Source: Macropodus opercularis | Taxonomy: Eukaryota > Chordata > Actinopteri > Anabantiformes > Osphronemidae | Reading direction: 5' to 3' | Length of the DNA stretch: 64,000 nucleotides | NCBI GenBank assembly: GCA_030770545.1 | Contig: CM061091.1 | Location: forward strand, 9,604,501-9,668,500 | In this document: positions 30,301-42,084 of the stretch, in pieces | How the letters are laid out: every line of letters begins with the position of its first letter | Numbering within the stretch: the first letter of the stretch is position 1 | The notes under the pieces: model-generated | The model's database searches: none | What the model was told of the DNA's origin: nothing | What the model saw: only the letters and a program-made list of their open reading frames with translations | Program-made: the position numbers and the translations under genes

Positions 30301-33300
30301 ATGCACAGAACAGGCGATTCTAAGCGTTTTCGCACTGTTTCCAGCCTCAGTGATGCTTTAAGCTGCTGCATCTTAATGCAAGCTATGAAAATAAAGTTTT
30401 TGTGCTAGATATGATCCAAGTACATCCCTGAAGCAGGCAAACACCTTTAAAAAGAATTTAAATCATATTGACCAAAGCAGTGTTCATTTGGTCTGAAACT
30501 CACAGAACAGGCGATTCTAAGCGTTTTCGCACTGTTTCCAGCCTCAGTGATGCTTTAAGCCGCTGCATCTTAATGCAAGTTATGAAAATCAAGTTTTTGT
30601 GCTAGATATCATCCAAATACATCCCTGAAGCAGGCAAACACCTTTAAAATGCATTTTAATCATATTAACCAAAGCAGTGTTCATTTGGTCTGAAATGCAC
30701 AGAACAGGCGATTCTAAGCGTTTTCGCACTGTTTCCAGCCTCAGTGATGCTTAAAGCTGCTGCATCTTAATGCAAGCTATGAAAATAAAGTTTTTGTGCT
30801 AGATATGATCCAAATACATCCCTGAAGCAAACAAACACCTTTAAAATGCATTTAAATCATATTGACAAAAGCAGTGTTTATTTGGTCTGAAATGCACAGA
30901 ACAGGCGATTCTAAGCGTTTTCGCACTGTTTCCAACCTCAGTGATGCTTTAAGCTGCTGCATCTTAATGCAATCTATGAAAATAAAGTTTTTGTGCTAGA
31001 TATGATTCAAATACATCCCTGAAGCAGGCAAACACCTTTAAAATGCATTTTAATTATATTTACAAAGCAGTGTTCATTTGGTCTGAAACTCACAGAACAG
31101 GCGATTCTAAGCGTTTTCGCACTGTTTAAAGCCTCAGTGATGCTTTAAGCTGCTGCATCCTAATGCAAGCTATGAAAATAAAGTTTTTGTGCAAGATATG
31201 ATCCAAATACATCCCTGAAGCAAGCAAACACCTTTAAAATGCATTTAAATCATATTGACCAATGCAGTGTTCATTTGGTCTGAAATGCACAGAACAGGCG
31301 ATTCTAAGCGTTTTCGCACTGTTTCCAGCCTCAGTGATGCTTTAAGCTGCTGCATCTTAATGCAAGCTATGAAAATAAAGTTTTTGTGCTAGATATGATC
31401 CAAATACATCCCTGAAGCAGGCAAACACCTTTAAAAAGAATTTAAATCATATTGACCAAAGCAGTGTTCATTTGGTCTGAAACTCACAGAACAGGCGATT
31501 CTAAGCGTTTTCGCACTGTTTCCAGCCTCAGTGATGCTTTAAGCCGCTGCATCTTAATGCAAGTTATGAAAATCAAGTTTTTGTGCTAGATATCATCCAA
31601 ATACATCCCTGAAGCAGGCAAACACCTTTAAAATGCATTTTAATCATATTAACCAAAGCAGTGTTCATTTGGTCTGAAATGCACAGAACAGGCGATTCTA
31701 AGCGTTTTCGCACTGTTTCCAGCCTCAGTGATGCTTAAAGCTGCTGCATCTTAATGCAAGCTATGAAAATAAAGTTTTTGTGCTAGAAATCATCCAAATA
31801 CATCCCTGAAGCAGGCAAACACCTTTAAAATGCATTTTAATCATATTAACCAAAGCAGTGTTCATTTGGTCTGAAATGCACAGAACAGGCGATTCTAAGC
31901 GTTTTCGCACTGTTTCCAGCCTCAGTGATGCTTAAAGCTGCTGCATCTTAATGCAAGCTATGAAAATAAAGTTTTTGTGCTAGATATGATCCAAATACAT
32001 CCCTGAAGCAGGCAAACACCTTTAAAATGCATTTTAATTATATTGAACAAAGCAGTGTTCATTTGGTCTGAAATGCACAGAACAGGCGATTCTAAGCGTT
32101 TTCGCACTGTTTCCAGCCTCAGTGATGCTTAAAGCTGCTGCATCTTAATGCAAGCTATGAAAATAAAGTTTTTGTGCTAGATATGATCCAAATACATCCC
32201 TGAAGCAAGCAAACACCTTTAAAATGCATTTAAATCATATTGACAAAAGCAGTGTTTATTTGGTCTGAAATGCACAGAACAGGCGATTCTAAGCGTTTTC
32301 GCACTGTTTCCAACCTCAGTGATGCTTTAAGCTGCTGCATCTTAATGCAAGCTATGAAAATAAAGTTTTTGTGCTAGATATGATTCAAATACATCCCTGA
32401 AGCAGGCAAACACCTTTAAAATGCATTTTAATTATATTGAACAAAGCAGTGTTCATTTGGTCTGAAACTCACAGAACAGGCGATTCTAAGCGTTTTCGCA
32501 CTGTTTAAAGCCTCAGTGATGCTTTAAGCTGCTGCATCCTAATGCAAGCTATGAAAATAAAGTTTTTGTGCTAGATATGATCCAAATACATCCCTGAAGC
32601 AAGCAAACACCTTTAAAATGCATTTAAATCAAATTGACCAATGCAGTGTTCATTTGGTCTGAAATGCACAGAACAGGCGATTCTAAGCGTTTTCGCACTG
32701 TTTACAGCCTCAGTGATGCTTTAAGCTGCTGCATCCTAATGCAAGCTATGAAAATAAAGTTTTTGTGCAAGATATGATCCAATTACATCCCTGAAGCAAG
32801 CAAACACCTTTAAAATGCATTTAAATCATATTGACCAATGCAGTGTTCATTTGGTCTGAAATGCACAGAACAGGCGATTCTAAGCGTTTTCGCACTGTTT
32901 CCAGCCTCAGTGATGCTTTAAGCTGCTGCATCTTAATGCAAGCTATGAAAATAAAGTTTTTGTGCTAGATATGATCCAAGTACATCCCTGAAGCAGGCAA
33001 ACATCTTTAAAAAGAATTCAAATCATATTGACCAAAGCAGTGTTCATTTGGTCTGAAATGCACAGAACAGGCGATTCTAAGCGTTTTCGCACTGTTTCCA
33101 GCCTCAGTGATGCTTTAAGCTGCTGCATCTTAATGCAAGCTATGAAAATAAAGTTTTTGTGCTAGATATGATCCAAATACATCCCTGAAGCAAGTAAACA
33201 TCTTTAAAAAGAATTTAAATCATATTGACCAAAGCAGTGTTTATTTGGTCTGAAATGCACAGAACAGGCGATTCTAAGCGTTTTCGCACTGTTTCCAGCC

Positions 33301-35530
33301 TCAGTGATGCTTTAAGCTGCTGCATCTTAATGCAAGCTATGAAAATAAAGTTTTTGTGCTAGATATGATCCAAGTACATCCCTGAAGCAGGCAAACATCT
33401 TTAAAAAGAATTCAAATCATATTGACCAAAGCAGTGTTTACTTGGTGTGAAACACACAGAACAGGCGATTCTAAGCGTTTTCGCACTGTTTCCAGCCTCA
33501 GTGATGCTTTAAGCTGCTGCATCTTAATGCAAGCTATGAAAATAAAGTTTTTGTGCTAGATATGATCCAAATACATCCCTGAAGCAAGCAAACACCTTTA
33601 AAATGCATTTAAATCATATTGACAAAAGCAGTGTTTATTTGGTCTGAAATGCACAGAACAGGCGATTCTAAGCGTTTTCGCACTGTTTCCAACCTCAGTG
33701 ATGCTTTAAGCTGCTGCATCTTAATGCAAGCTATGAAAATAAAGTTTTTGTGCTAGATATGATTCAAATACATCCCTGAAGCAGGCAAACACCTTTAAAA
33801 TGCATTTTAATTATATTGAACAAAGCAGTGTTCATTTGGTCTGAAACTCACAGAACAGGCGATTCTAAGCGTTTTCGCACTGTTTAAAGCGTCAGTGATG
33901 CTTTAAGCTGCTGCATCCTAATGCAAGCTATGAAAATAAAGTTTTTGTGCAAGATATGATCCAAATACATCCCTGAAGCAAGCAAACACCTTTAAAATGC
34001 ATTTAAATCATATTGACCAATGCAGTGTTCATTTGGTCTGAAATGCACAGAACAGGCGATTCTAAGCGTTTTCGCACTGTTTCCAGCCTCAGTGATGCTT
34101 TAAGCTGCTGCATCTTAATGCAAGCTATGAAAATAAAGTTTTTGTGCTAGATATGATCCAAGTACATCCCTGAAGCAGGCAAACACCTTTAAAAAGAATT
34201 TAAATCATATTGACCAAAGCAGTGTTCATTTGGTCTGAAACTCACAGAACAGGCGATTCTAAGCGTTTTCGCACTGTTTCCAGCCTCAGTGATGCTTTAA
34301 GCCGCTGCATCTTAATGCAAGTTATGAAAATCAAGTTTTTGTGCTAGATATCATCCAAACACATCCCTGAAGCAGGCAAACACCTTTAAAATGCATTTTA
34401 ATCATATTAACCAAAGCAGTGTTCATTTGGTCTGAAATGCACAGAACAGGCGATTCTAAGCGTTTTCGCACTGTTTCCAGCCTCAGTGATGCTTAAAGCT
34501 GCTGCATCTTAATGCAAGCTATGAAAATAAAGTTTTTGTGCTAGATATGATCCAAATACATCCCTGAAGCAAACAAACACCTTTAAAATGCATTTAAATC
34601 ATATTGACAAAAGCAGTGTTTATTTGGTCTGAAATGCACAGAACAGGCGATTCTAAGCGTTTTCGCACTGTTTCCAACCTCAGTGATGCTTTAAGCTGCT
34701 GCATCTTAATGCAATCTATGAAAATAAAGTTTTTGTGCTAGATATGATTCAAATACATCCCTGAAGCAGGCAAACACCTTTAAAATGCATTTTAATTATA
34801 TTTACAAAGCAGTGTTCATTTGGTCTGAAACTCACAGAACAGGCGATTCTAAGCGTTTTCGCACTGTTTAAAGCCTCAGTGATGCTTTAAGCTGCTGCAT
34901 CCTAATGCAAGCTATGAAAATAAAGTTTTTGTGCAAGATATGATCCAAATACATCCCTGAAGCAAGCAAACACCTTTAAAATGCATTTAAATCATATTGA
35001 CCAATGCAGTGTTCATTTGGTCTGAAATGCACAGAACAGGCGATTCTAAGCGTTTTCGCACTGTTTCCAGCCTCAGTGATGCTTTAAGCTGCTGCATCTT
35101 AATGCAAGCTATGAAAATAAAGTTTTTGTGCTAGATATGATCCAAATACATCCCTGAAGCAGGCAAACACCTTTAAAAAGAATTTAAATCATATTGACCA
35201 AAGCAGTGTTCATTTGGTCTGAAACTCACAGAACAGGCGATTCTAAGCGTTTTCGCACTGTTTCCAGCCTCAGTGATGCTTTAAGCCGCTGCATCTTAAT
35301 GCAAGTTATGAAAATCAAGTTTTTGTGCTAGATATCATCCAAATACATCCCTGAAGCAGGCAAACACCTTTAAAATGCATTTTAATCATATTAACCAAAG
35401 CAGTGTTCATTTGGTCTGAAATGCACAGAACAGGCGATTCTAAGCGTTTTCGCACTGTTTCCAGCCTCAGTGATGCTTAAAGCTGCTGCATCTTAATGCA
35501 AGCTATGAAAATAAAGTTTTTGTGCTAGAT
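24381..35530. repeat. Higher-order repeat zone B in array 1
   Basis: The variant cttggtgtgaaacacac is found at 24,381, 26,548, 29,699 and 33,441, spaced 2,167 (11 monomers), 3,151 (16 monomers minus one base) and 3,742 bp (19 monomers minus one base). The missing base is the shared deletion in attatatttacaaagc, seen near 27,909, 31,063 and 34,800. A second private variant, gcaaacaaacacc, repeats at 27,676, 30,827 and 34,569 with the same spacings. The second block is three monomers longer than the first; the additional monomers lie around 31,745-32,340. The same cttggtgtg variant also appears once far away at 936. Confidence 0.9.
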
Positions 35531-36654
35531 ATGATCCAAATACATCCCTGAAGCAGGCAAACACCTTTAAAATGCATTTTAATTATATTGAACAAAGCAG
35601 TGTTCATTTGGTCTGAAACTCACAGAACAGGCGATTCTAAGCGTTTTTGCACTGTTTCCAGCCTCAGTGATGCTTTAAGCTGCTGCATCTTAATGCAAGC
35701 TATGAAAATAAAGTTTTTGTGCTAGATATGATCCAAGTACATCCCTGAAGCAGGCAAACATCTTTAAAAAGAATTCAAATCATATTGACCAAAGCAGTGT
35801 TCATTTGGTCTGAAATGCACAGAACAGGCGATTCTAAGCGTTTTCGCACTGTTTCCAGCCTCAGTGATGCTTTAAGCTGCTGCATCTTAATGCAAGCTAT
35901 GACAATAAAGTTTTTGTGCTAGATATGATTCAAATACATCCCTGAAGCAGGCAAACACCTTTAAAATGCATTTTAATTATATTGAACAAAGCAGTGTTCA
36001 TTTGGTCTGAAACTCACAGAACAGGCGATTCTAAGCGTTTTCGCACTGTTTCCAGCCTCAGTGATGCTTTAAGTTGCTGCATCTTAATGCAAGCTATGAA
36101 AATAAAGTTTTTGTGCTAGATATGATCCAAATACATCCCTGAAGCAAGCAAACACCTTTAAAATGCATTTAAATCAAATTGACCAATGCAGTGTTCATTT
36201 GGTCTGAAATGCACAGAACAGGCGATTCTAAGCGTTTTTGCACTGTTTCCAGCCTCAGTGATGCTTTAAGCTGCTGCATCTTAATGCAAGCTATGAAAAT
36301 AAAGTTTTTGTGCTAGATATGATCCAAATACATCCCTGAAGCAAGCAAACACCTTTAAAATGCATTTAAATCATATTGACCAATGCAGTGTTCATTTGGT
36401 CTGAAATGCACAGAACAGGCGATTCTAAGCGTTTTTGCACTGTTTCCAGCCTCAGTGATGCTTTAAGCTGCTGCATCTTAATGCAAGCTATGAAAATAAA
36501 GTTTTTGTGCTAGATATGATCCAAATACATCCCTGAAGCAAGCAAACACCTTTAAAATGCATTTAAATCCTATTGACCAAAGCAGTAATTATTTGGTCTG
36601 AAATGCACAGAACAGGCGATTCTAAGCGTTTTCGCACTGTTTCCAGCCTCAGTG

Positions 36655-36885
36655 ATGCTTTAAGCTGCTGCATCTTAATGCAAGCTATGAAAATAAGGTT
36701 TTTGTGCTAGATATGATCCAAATACATCCCTGAAGCAGGCAGACACATTGAAAATGCATTTACATCACCAAATTAGTGTTCTTTTGGTCTAAAATGCACA
36801 GGACAGGCGTTTTTGCACTATTTTCAGCCTTAGTGATGCTTTTAGCTGCTGCATCTTAATGACGTTTTTGTGGTAGATATGATTA
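36655..36885. repeat. Degenerate right edge of array 1
   Basis: The last recognisable monomers carry far more changes than those inside: the gatgct landmark at 36,835 is only 181 bp from the previous one at 36,654, the ttctaagcg word is lost, and similarity stops after gtagatatgatta near 36,885. Increased divergence at the edge of a satellite array is usual, because edge units are not homogenised by unequal exchange. The left edge, in contrast, is sharp. Confidence 0.8.
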
Positions 36886-37682
36886 GCGATAATCAGTCAG
36901 GGAATAGCAAGGCAAGACTTTATGACTTGGAATATCCTACCAGGGGTCATTTCTACACGTAACTTCAATGTAACTTTCACTCATTATTAGAGAAACTACA
37001 GAATGCGTCTTGTGACTAATACATTTCTCAGTACTACACACAAACTCTTCACCTAAACATAGATGGTTCAGAACACTCTTGAACGGAGCATCTGCTGTCC
37101 GCCTCCGGTCCTGAACATCAGGTCTCCAGTCCATAGCAGGCGTTCTTCATTGCGGTCAGCGATAGTCATTCCTAAAGTAAGGGTCAATCGAACCATCCCA
37201 ACCAACCCCTCACACTAGTGAAACTATTCACGATGTCACTTGTGACAAGATGAAACCTTTCCACTGCTTAAACATGGAATCCATCTATCTCCACAGACGT
37301 TTTTACTCCAAATAATTGTAAAGACAATTACTGCTGTTATGACAAATACACTTAATACACAAATACATGTCTTGATCTTTAGGGCTCAGTGGAAAACCTT
37401 AGGGTAACAGGAATATAAATGGAATATTTGAACTGCACACAGGGTATTTCTCACACTTCTCAGTGGTTTTGTCAGTACCTGCTTCTGCCAGATCCAACCC
37501 GAATGCCGATTCATAGCAGCTTTCGGTCCTCTGTGCTGGTGCAGTGGGACTTCACCCGAGCAACTGGTCCTCATGGTGGAGATACATTAGCACCGTTAAG
37601 TTTCCCTCCCCTTGTCACCAGAGGCACTGTTGCACTGTACAGATGGATATTGTCCATCATCGTTGGATAATTTGATCTTGTC
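36886..37682. other. Unassigned spacer
   Basis: About 800 bp of sequence unlike the satellite. An 83-codon frame on the plus strand (37,419-37,670) and overlapping reverse frames are present, but none shows a motif I recognise and all are short. The right end abuts the retroviral pol remnant. I see no promoter, terminal repeat or RNA gene here. Confidence 0.5.
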
Positions 37683-39008
37683 TTGATTTTTCCTCATTCA
37701 GTTTCTCTAATTTTGCTTGAACAGAAAACATCTCATTTGTCAGCCGCTCGCTGGTTACGATACCACACAGTCCTGTTGGACATGCCTAACATTACAGTTA
37801 AACATTGCACTATCCTGAATCCAGCTACTTTGCTGCCCACCCCTGACGATGGTGAACCTCATGACTGTGTTGCTCCCCCCCACAGGTGTGTTCACCAAGA
37901 CCTGACCTACAGGAGACTCCTTTGACTAATCCTGATCTTGTGCTTCTCGCAGATAGCTCTGCTTCCAGGGACCCTGATACTGGTGCTGCTCGTGTGGGCT
38001 ATGCAGTTTGCACAGAGCATAACGTTCTCCAGTCTGGCCGCCTGCCATCTCACCTCTCTTCTCAGTGGAAGACGTGCAGAGCTGAGTTCCGTGATAATGT
38101 GTGGTGGGGACCTGATGGTAAACCGTGTTTGTTGAAGGATGGGAGGGGAGGGATGGTGAAAGCATTAACTCAGCACTGGTTTAGGGGTTAAGGGACAGAA
38201 ATTCTGCCAAGCGTGATCTGTAATACACACAACACAGGTCGTAAGCAACACCAACTGTTATCCACAGCCGACCAGACCATTTGAACACATAATGATGGAT
38301 TTCATTGAACTCACTCCATGTCAGGGAAAGAAGTATTGTCTCACCATTGTAGACATGTGGTCTAAATGGATAGAAGTGTGTTTCCAGCAAAACATGCCTC
38401 TTGCGGCACAGTGGTCAAAGCTTGGCTAACTGAAATACTTCCCCAATGGGGCATTCCAGAGAGGATTTCTAGTGACAATGGATCACATTTTGTGAATGAA
38501 GCTATTGACCTAATAGGTTCCTTTTTAGGCACCGCCATAAGAAGACACTGTGCGCACCATCCCGCCAGTGGAGGGGCTATAGAGCGAGAAAATGGTAGCC
38601 TGAAACGCAAATTGGCTAAACGTTGTGCTGAGACAGGACTTACATGGACAAAGGTGTAGGGGGAATTTAAGTCCTTTTGAATTCCTGTTTGGAAAGCCCC
38701 CACACATGGGAATACATTCCACTGAGAGGCCATTACGATTCACTTCACTTTGTGAAGATGACATGTTACAGTACTGTAAGTCTTTGTTTGCAGACATCGC
38801 CTTAAACACTGGAAGGCACGCGGAGTGGGTTGGACCCTTCCAGGTGCTACTGACTACGCATACGGCAGTGAAGGTTGCAGAGAGGGCGACATGGATCCAT
38901 GCGAGCCACAGCAGGAAGGTCCCGGAGCCAGTAGATGACTTCTCACCAGCTGTTCACCAGCACAAAGGCTCTGATCAGCTCCACTGCACCAGTGAAGTAT
39001 GCAAGCCC
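37683..39008 (+). mobile_element. Endogenous retrovirus pol remnant: RNase H and integrase
   Basis: Old retroviral coding sequence, broken. Reading left to right: an RT-RNase H connection segment (residue words HLSAARWLRYHTVLLDMPN and NPATLLP, 37,740-37,850); a frame break near the run of C at 37,877-37,884; an RNase H start with a PDLVLLADSSASR motif; a deletion leading into the integrase N-terminal region (GPDGKPCLL, about 38,110); the integrase core with a first Asp in IVDMWSKW (about 38,350); a frame break near 38,375; SSDNGSHF and GAIERENG supplying the second Asp and the Glu with 35 residues between them; a deletion near 38,657; then PFEFLFGKPPH and a C-terminal domain with GPFQVLL and ATWIHASH up to 39,008. 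The motifs fit a class I (gamma/epsilon-like) fish endogenous retrovirus. Not functional: at least three frame changes, stops and deletions. Confidence 0.85.
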
Positions 39009-39550
39009 TTTTATATAAATAGATAGATGGAGTGATTAGAAGAGAACACACATCTCTAAATGTTAAAATACCAAGCAACTCAATATAAACTGTGAATCCC
39101 ATATCTGAGTGGGCTCCAGGAAACCCTTTCAACGAAAGCGATTAAGAAATATAGATAACATGAGTCACACTAAAAGAGTAATCTTTGTTGTTTTTTTATT
39201 ATTCTATTTTATTAAGTGTTGTTGTTTTTTTTGTTTTGTGCTTGTTTTTTCTCCCGTGAATCATGTTGACACGTGCACTTTTGTTGTCGTTGTTGTTTTA
39301 CTTGTTTTTTCTTTATTTTGTATTCTAAGAGGTCTGTGTATGTTAGAGTTTATTGTTCAGTGTTTAGGTGTTAGTATTGGTAATGTTGAACCCCTTGTGT
39401 TGTGACTGGTTTGGCCAACCAGTACATATGTTGCCCTTGTGTGTCTTTTGGGAGGTCAGGTTTTGTCTAGTGGTGCTTATTTTATAATTTAAATGTACCA
39501 TTATGTTTTGTTCAGTTAATTTGGGTTGTTTGAAAATAAGACACTGACTG
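39009..39550. other. T/TTG-rich spacer
   Basis: Low-complexity sequence downstream of the integrase remnant, with T-rich and TTG-rich runs at about 39,180-39,320. A 98-codon plus-strand frame with strings of Val, Phe, Leu and Cys reflects that composition. No envelope motif, terminal repeat or other recognisable feature was found. Confidence 0.5.
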
Positions 39551-39554
39551 ACAC

Positions 39555-39900
39555 TCACTTACCCACCTCCTCCACAAAGTCCAGTGGACATCCAGGACAG
39601 AACTGGCCCTTCTGACCAGCTTGTTGAGTCTCTTTCTGTCCTTGTCCGTGCTGCCTGCACCCCAGCAGACCACAGCGTAGTGGAGAGCAGAGGCTACCAC
39701 AGAGTCATAAAAAGTCCTTAACAGAGGCCTGCTCACTCCAAAGGACCTCAGTCTCTTCAGGTGGAGGCGACTTTAGCCCTCCTTGTACATGGCGTCACTG
39801 TTGTGAATCCAGTCCAGTTTGCGTCTCCAGTGGACTTTGTGATGTCTTCTAAGAGGAAGTCATCACTAACCTGAAGATCAGTGTAGTGGAAAAAGTCCAT
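39555..39900 (-). mobile_element. LINE reverse-transcriptase C-terminal fragment
   Basis: The reverse strand encodes a fragment with LLRTFYDSVVASALHYAV, followed by CWGAGSTDKDRKRLNKLVRRA, a pattern typical of the region after the RT domain in fish non-LTR retrotransposons of the L2/CR1/Jockey group. The upstream reverse-strand sequence to about 39,900 (TDLQVSDDFL) also looks like decayed coding sequence. It is 5' truncated and has stops. The plus-strand fragment at 44,640-45,030 has a matching KLV-x-x-A-x-SVL segment and is probably from the same family in opposite orientation. Family name uncertain. Confidence 0.7.
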
Positions 39901-39907
39901 GCATATT

Positions 39908-40340
39908 TGTAGTGGAATATATATTTAGCACATATACATTTAGTTCAGGCTAAAGGGTTTAGAATAGAGTAGAACAGGTCCTGTCTAGGCTTTGCAGTCT
40001 TGCTGGCCTTGGGTTCAGAAGACAATCTGGCTTTTAGACAAAACAGTCTGAGCTGTTGAACAAAACAATTTGGACAAACAATTCTTGGTATAATATCTTC
40101 ACATTCTGACGCTTGTTCAGGGTTTAAAAACCAACTCCCTAGAATGAGACGGGGGAGATGTGTGGTGTGCCAGGCTCCGTCCTTCCCCACGCACCTGTAA
40201 GCATCTCCCCTGCAGGAGAGAGGTGACTTTGTTTTCCTGCCTTTGCATATTTCTCATTTCACCACTGAGAATAAATTCATGTTTGGGAATTTGAACCTAA
40301 TGCTGCCTCGGCTTGAATTCTTCTGAGTTGGGACATCTCA
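39908..40340 (+). mobile_element. LTR-like element A
   Basis: Begins tgtagtggaa and ends tctcaca, consistent with TG..CA LTR ends, 433 bp. Internal features are in LTR order: a TATA-like tttaaaaa at 40,123-40,130 and a polyadenylation signal aataaa at 40,270-40,275. The block ggtttaaaaaccaactcc plus flanking bases is shared with 45,932-46,226, which also begins tgtagtgg, so the two are related copies. No target duplication is visible. The sequence directly to its right reads as the start of an RT fragment rather than as a primer-binding site, so it is more likely a solo or nested LTR than the LTR of that fragment. An alternative left end is another tgtagtgg at 39,882. Confidence 0.45.
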
Positions 40341-40344
40341 CATT

Positions 40345-40895
40345 TCAGTGGTTGACTTGTGTTTTGGGTTTTCATGGGTGATACTGAGTGAATACAGTGG
40401 ACACCCCTTTGCATTCACTTATGTTGATGAGTGTTCACCCAGTCTTTGTTGACAAGACTGCTGCTGGCTAAAAGAGGCTATAAAGCATCTCTGAATAAGC
40501 TTCAGTACCGAAGAGACCAAGTGGAGTATCTGGTGAGGTTGATCACACAGGGAACACGCGCTGGGTCTCCTTCTCAATTCTTAGCCTTCTCCTTCTCAAG
40601 TGGAAGCTGTGTCCAAGGCTCCCAAACCAACCACAGTCTGGGAAATGCTGACTTTCTTAGGGATGACAGGCTGCAGAGTAGACCGGATACATGGGTATTG
40701 AACAATTGTGCAACCCCTGAGAGAGATGATAAAAGTTGAGGGAGCTGGAAAGTTATGGGGAAAACACGTGTGGACCCCAGAGGGTCACATGGCATTTGAA
40801 ACCATTAAAGTATTGTTGCAGCAGGCTCCTGCTTTGGCTCTACCAGACTATGAGAAAACGTCACTAGTGTATGTTTCTTGTTGAACAGACAGCAT
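40345..40895 (+). mobile_element. Endogenous retrovirus RT remnant, copy 1
   Basis: Decayed reverse-transcriptase coding sequence. The first part has a degraded S-V-D-L stretch from the RT palm. After frame changes comes KRGYKASLNKLQYRRDQVEY (40,470-40,530), then G-T-R-A-x-S-P-S-Q, and a segment matching the RT thumb/connection of gamma-type retroviruses, ending with LPDYEKTSLVYVS near 40,880. The YxDD catalytic motif is not visible; the place where it would lie is deleted. A closely similar copy lies at 51,380-51,916. Non-functional. Confidence 0.75.
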
Positions 40896-41240
40896 GAACG
40901 GGCCTAAAGGAGGAGTGTGGCAATGTGTGTGTAGCTCATAGCATGTTACTCTATGGTTCGACTGCTCGTTGAAGTTAATTTCCCAGCCTGTTACCTTTAA
41001 CCTATCAGCAGGCCTCTGCAGTGAGGAGGGATTGTCCTTGGTTACCATTAAGAGCAATGGATTTAATTGAAGTTAATTGAGTGGCAGAGGTGGCAGAGTG
41101 ATTGTGTTAACAATAACAGTATTACATAGAATATTTTATTATATGAATATTTTGTCTAGTGTCTACCATATCAGATCAGGAAGTTACAATAAAACACAAT
41201 TGTAAGGTAGTGCTATGGAAGTGTGTGTGACAGACTTTGT

Positions 41241-41271
<31 letters not shown>

Positions 41272-42060
41272 AAGCTTGAAGCATGAAGCTTTGCTTGTGT
41301 GACTAATGGTAACTAATTGATAAGAGATCCCATGAATATCTAATCATTAATTTACACTTGAGTGTTTTCTGCAGGAAAAAACATGGAACCAGCGTCTACC
41401 ATCATGGAGGAGGGGGCCCCCTAAGCGACACTGCTGATTCCTTCAGCAGGACGAGTAGCCAAACTGCAGATCATTCTGAGCAGGAGGTCTCCCGCCCAGC
41501 TCACGTACACAATACAACCTGAGCTCATGACATAAAGAACCGACTGACTGACTGAAACAAGGTTTGACAGACTGACCATGAGAAATGTCTGATGTTTTTT
41601 GTTGATGTTGTTGTTATATAATGTAATAATGTTTTCCCATCTTAGCTCAATCTTAAACCCAAGCAAAGGAGGAGCTGGTTGTTATTGGTGACAGTTTCAG
41701 CTGTTCCAGACTGAATGTGGTGTTTTTGTTGTAAACCTGGAGCTCACTCTAACAACTTGGGTTCACTCTCTCTAGGCACCGCAGCAGTGGACGCCATCAC
41801 ACCAACCACCTCTTTAACGTTCATAACTTTCTCCCACACGCTCTGTTAGGAGAGGAGGGTGTGGAGACGGACTGATGCTTAATCTGTGCATTAATACCCC
41901 CATAGGTTTCAGTCCACCTCAAACCACAGCTGCAATATATGTGTTGCACTTTTGTCTATGTGCCTCTCAGCTATCTGCTCTCAGGTTAAAGCTGCAGTAA
42001 CAGTCCAGGCGCTGGAGTGATCTGGACACAGAGGATCCTCATCCAGGATCGTGTAGAGGA
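40896..42060 (+). repeat. Duplicated tail, copy 1
   Basis: Sequence after the RT fragment that is also present, with scattered substitutions and small indels, at 51,917-52,920. It contains a GT microsatellite (about 41,222-41,271), a pyrimidine-rich ttttctgcag followed by an ATG and a 13-codon frame at 41,383-41,424, and the word ggcaccgcagcagtggac near 41,777. Weak similarity to retroviral pol may persist in places but I cannot establish it. Copy 1 parts from copy 2 at gtgtagaggaaa: here it runs into ataaaaaatgaaat, in copy 2 into the satellite leader. Confidence 0.75.
41222..41271. repeat. GT microsatellite
   Basis: Interrupted run of GT dinucleotides. The equivalent position of the other tail copy (about 52,141-52,175) has a shorter GT run, as expected of slippage after duplication. 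Confidence 0.9.
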
Positions 42061-42084
42061 AAGACCATAAAAAATGAAATAAAA

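Larger units (their letters stand above)
340..36885. repeat. Satellite array 1, 197 bp monomer
   Basis: Head-to-tail tandem repeat. Taking gatgcttta as landmark, successive copies fall at 604, 801, 998, 1195, 1392, 1589 and so on, a period of 197 bp. From 604 to 36,654 the distance is 36,050 bp, which is 183 periods minus one base. I can see five single-base indels that account for this: extra T near 2,421, extra A near 9,622, and one base missing near 27,909, 31,063 and 34,800. The monomer is AT-rich. The stretch from about cagcctcagtgatgc through aatgcaag is nearly invariant, while most variants lie between ccaaatacatcc and the base after gaaatgcac. The first monomer (340-600) lacks 13 bp and the last two are diverged. 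Short reverse-strand frames of about 61 codons recur but 197 is not a multiple of three, so I treat the array as non-coding. The near-nucleosomal length and homogeneity fit a centromeric or pericentromeric satellite; this is inference. Confidence 0.97.

Noticed and set aside
340..36885. CENP-B box in the satellite
   Set aside because: The only ttcg-containing word (gttttcgcactgtttcc) lacks the A..CGGG half of the box, so no CENP-B site can be claimed.
340..36885. CRISPR array
   Set aside because: Repeats are contiguous 197 bp monomers without unique spacers, and the surroundings are eukaryotic.
39109..39405. 98-codon frame with hydrophobic runs that could suggest a retroviral envelope or membrane protein
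   Set aside because: It follows directly from T/TTG-rich low-complexity DNA; there is no convincing signal peptide cleavage context, cysteine pattern or fusion-peptide motif.
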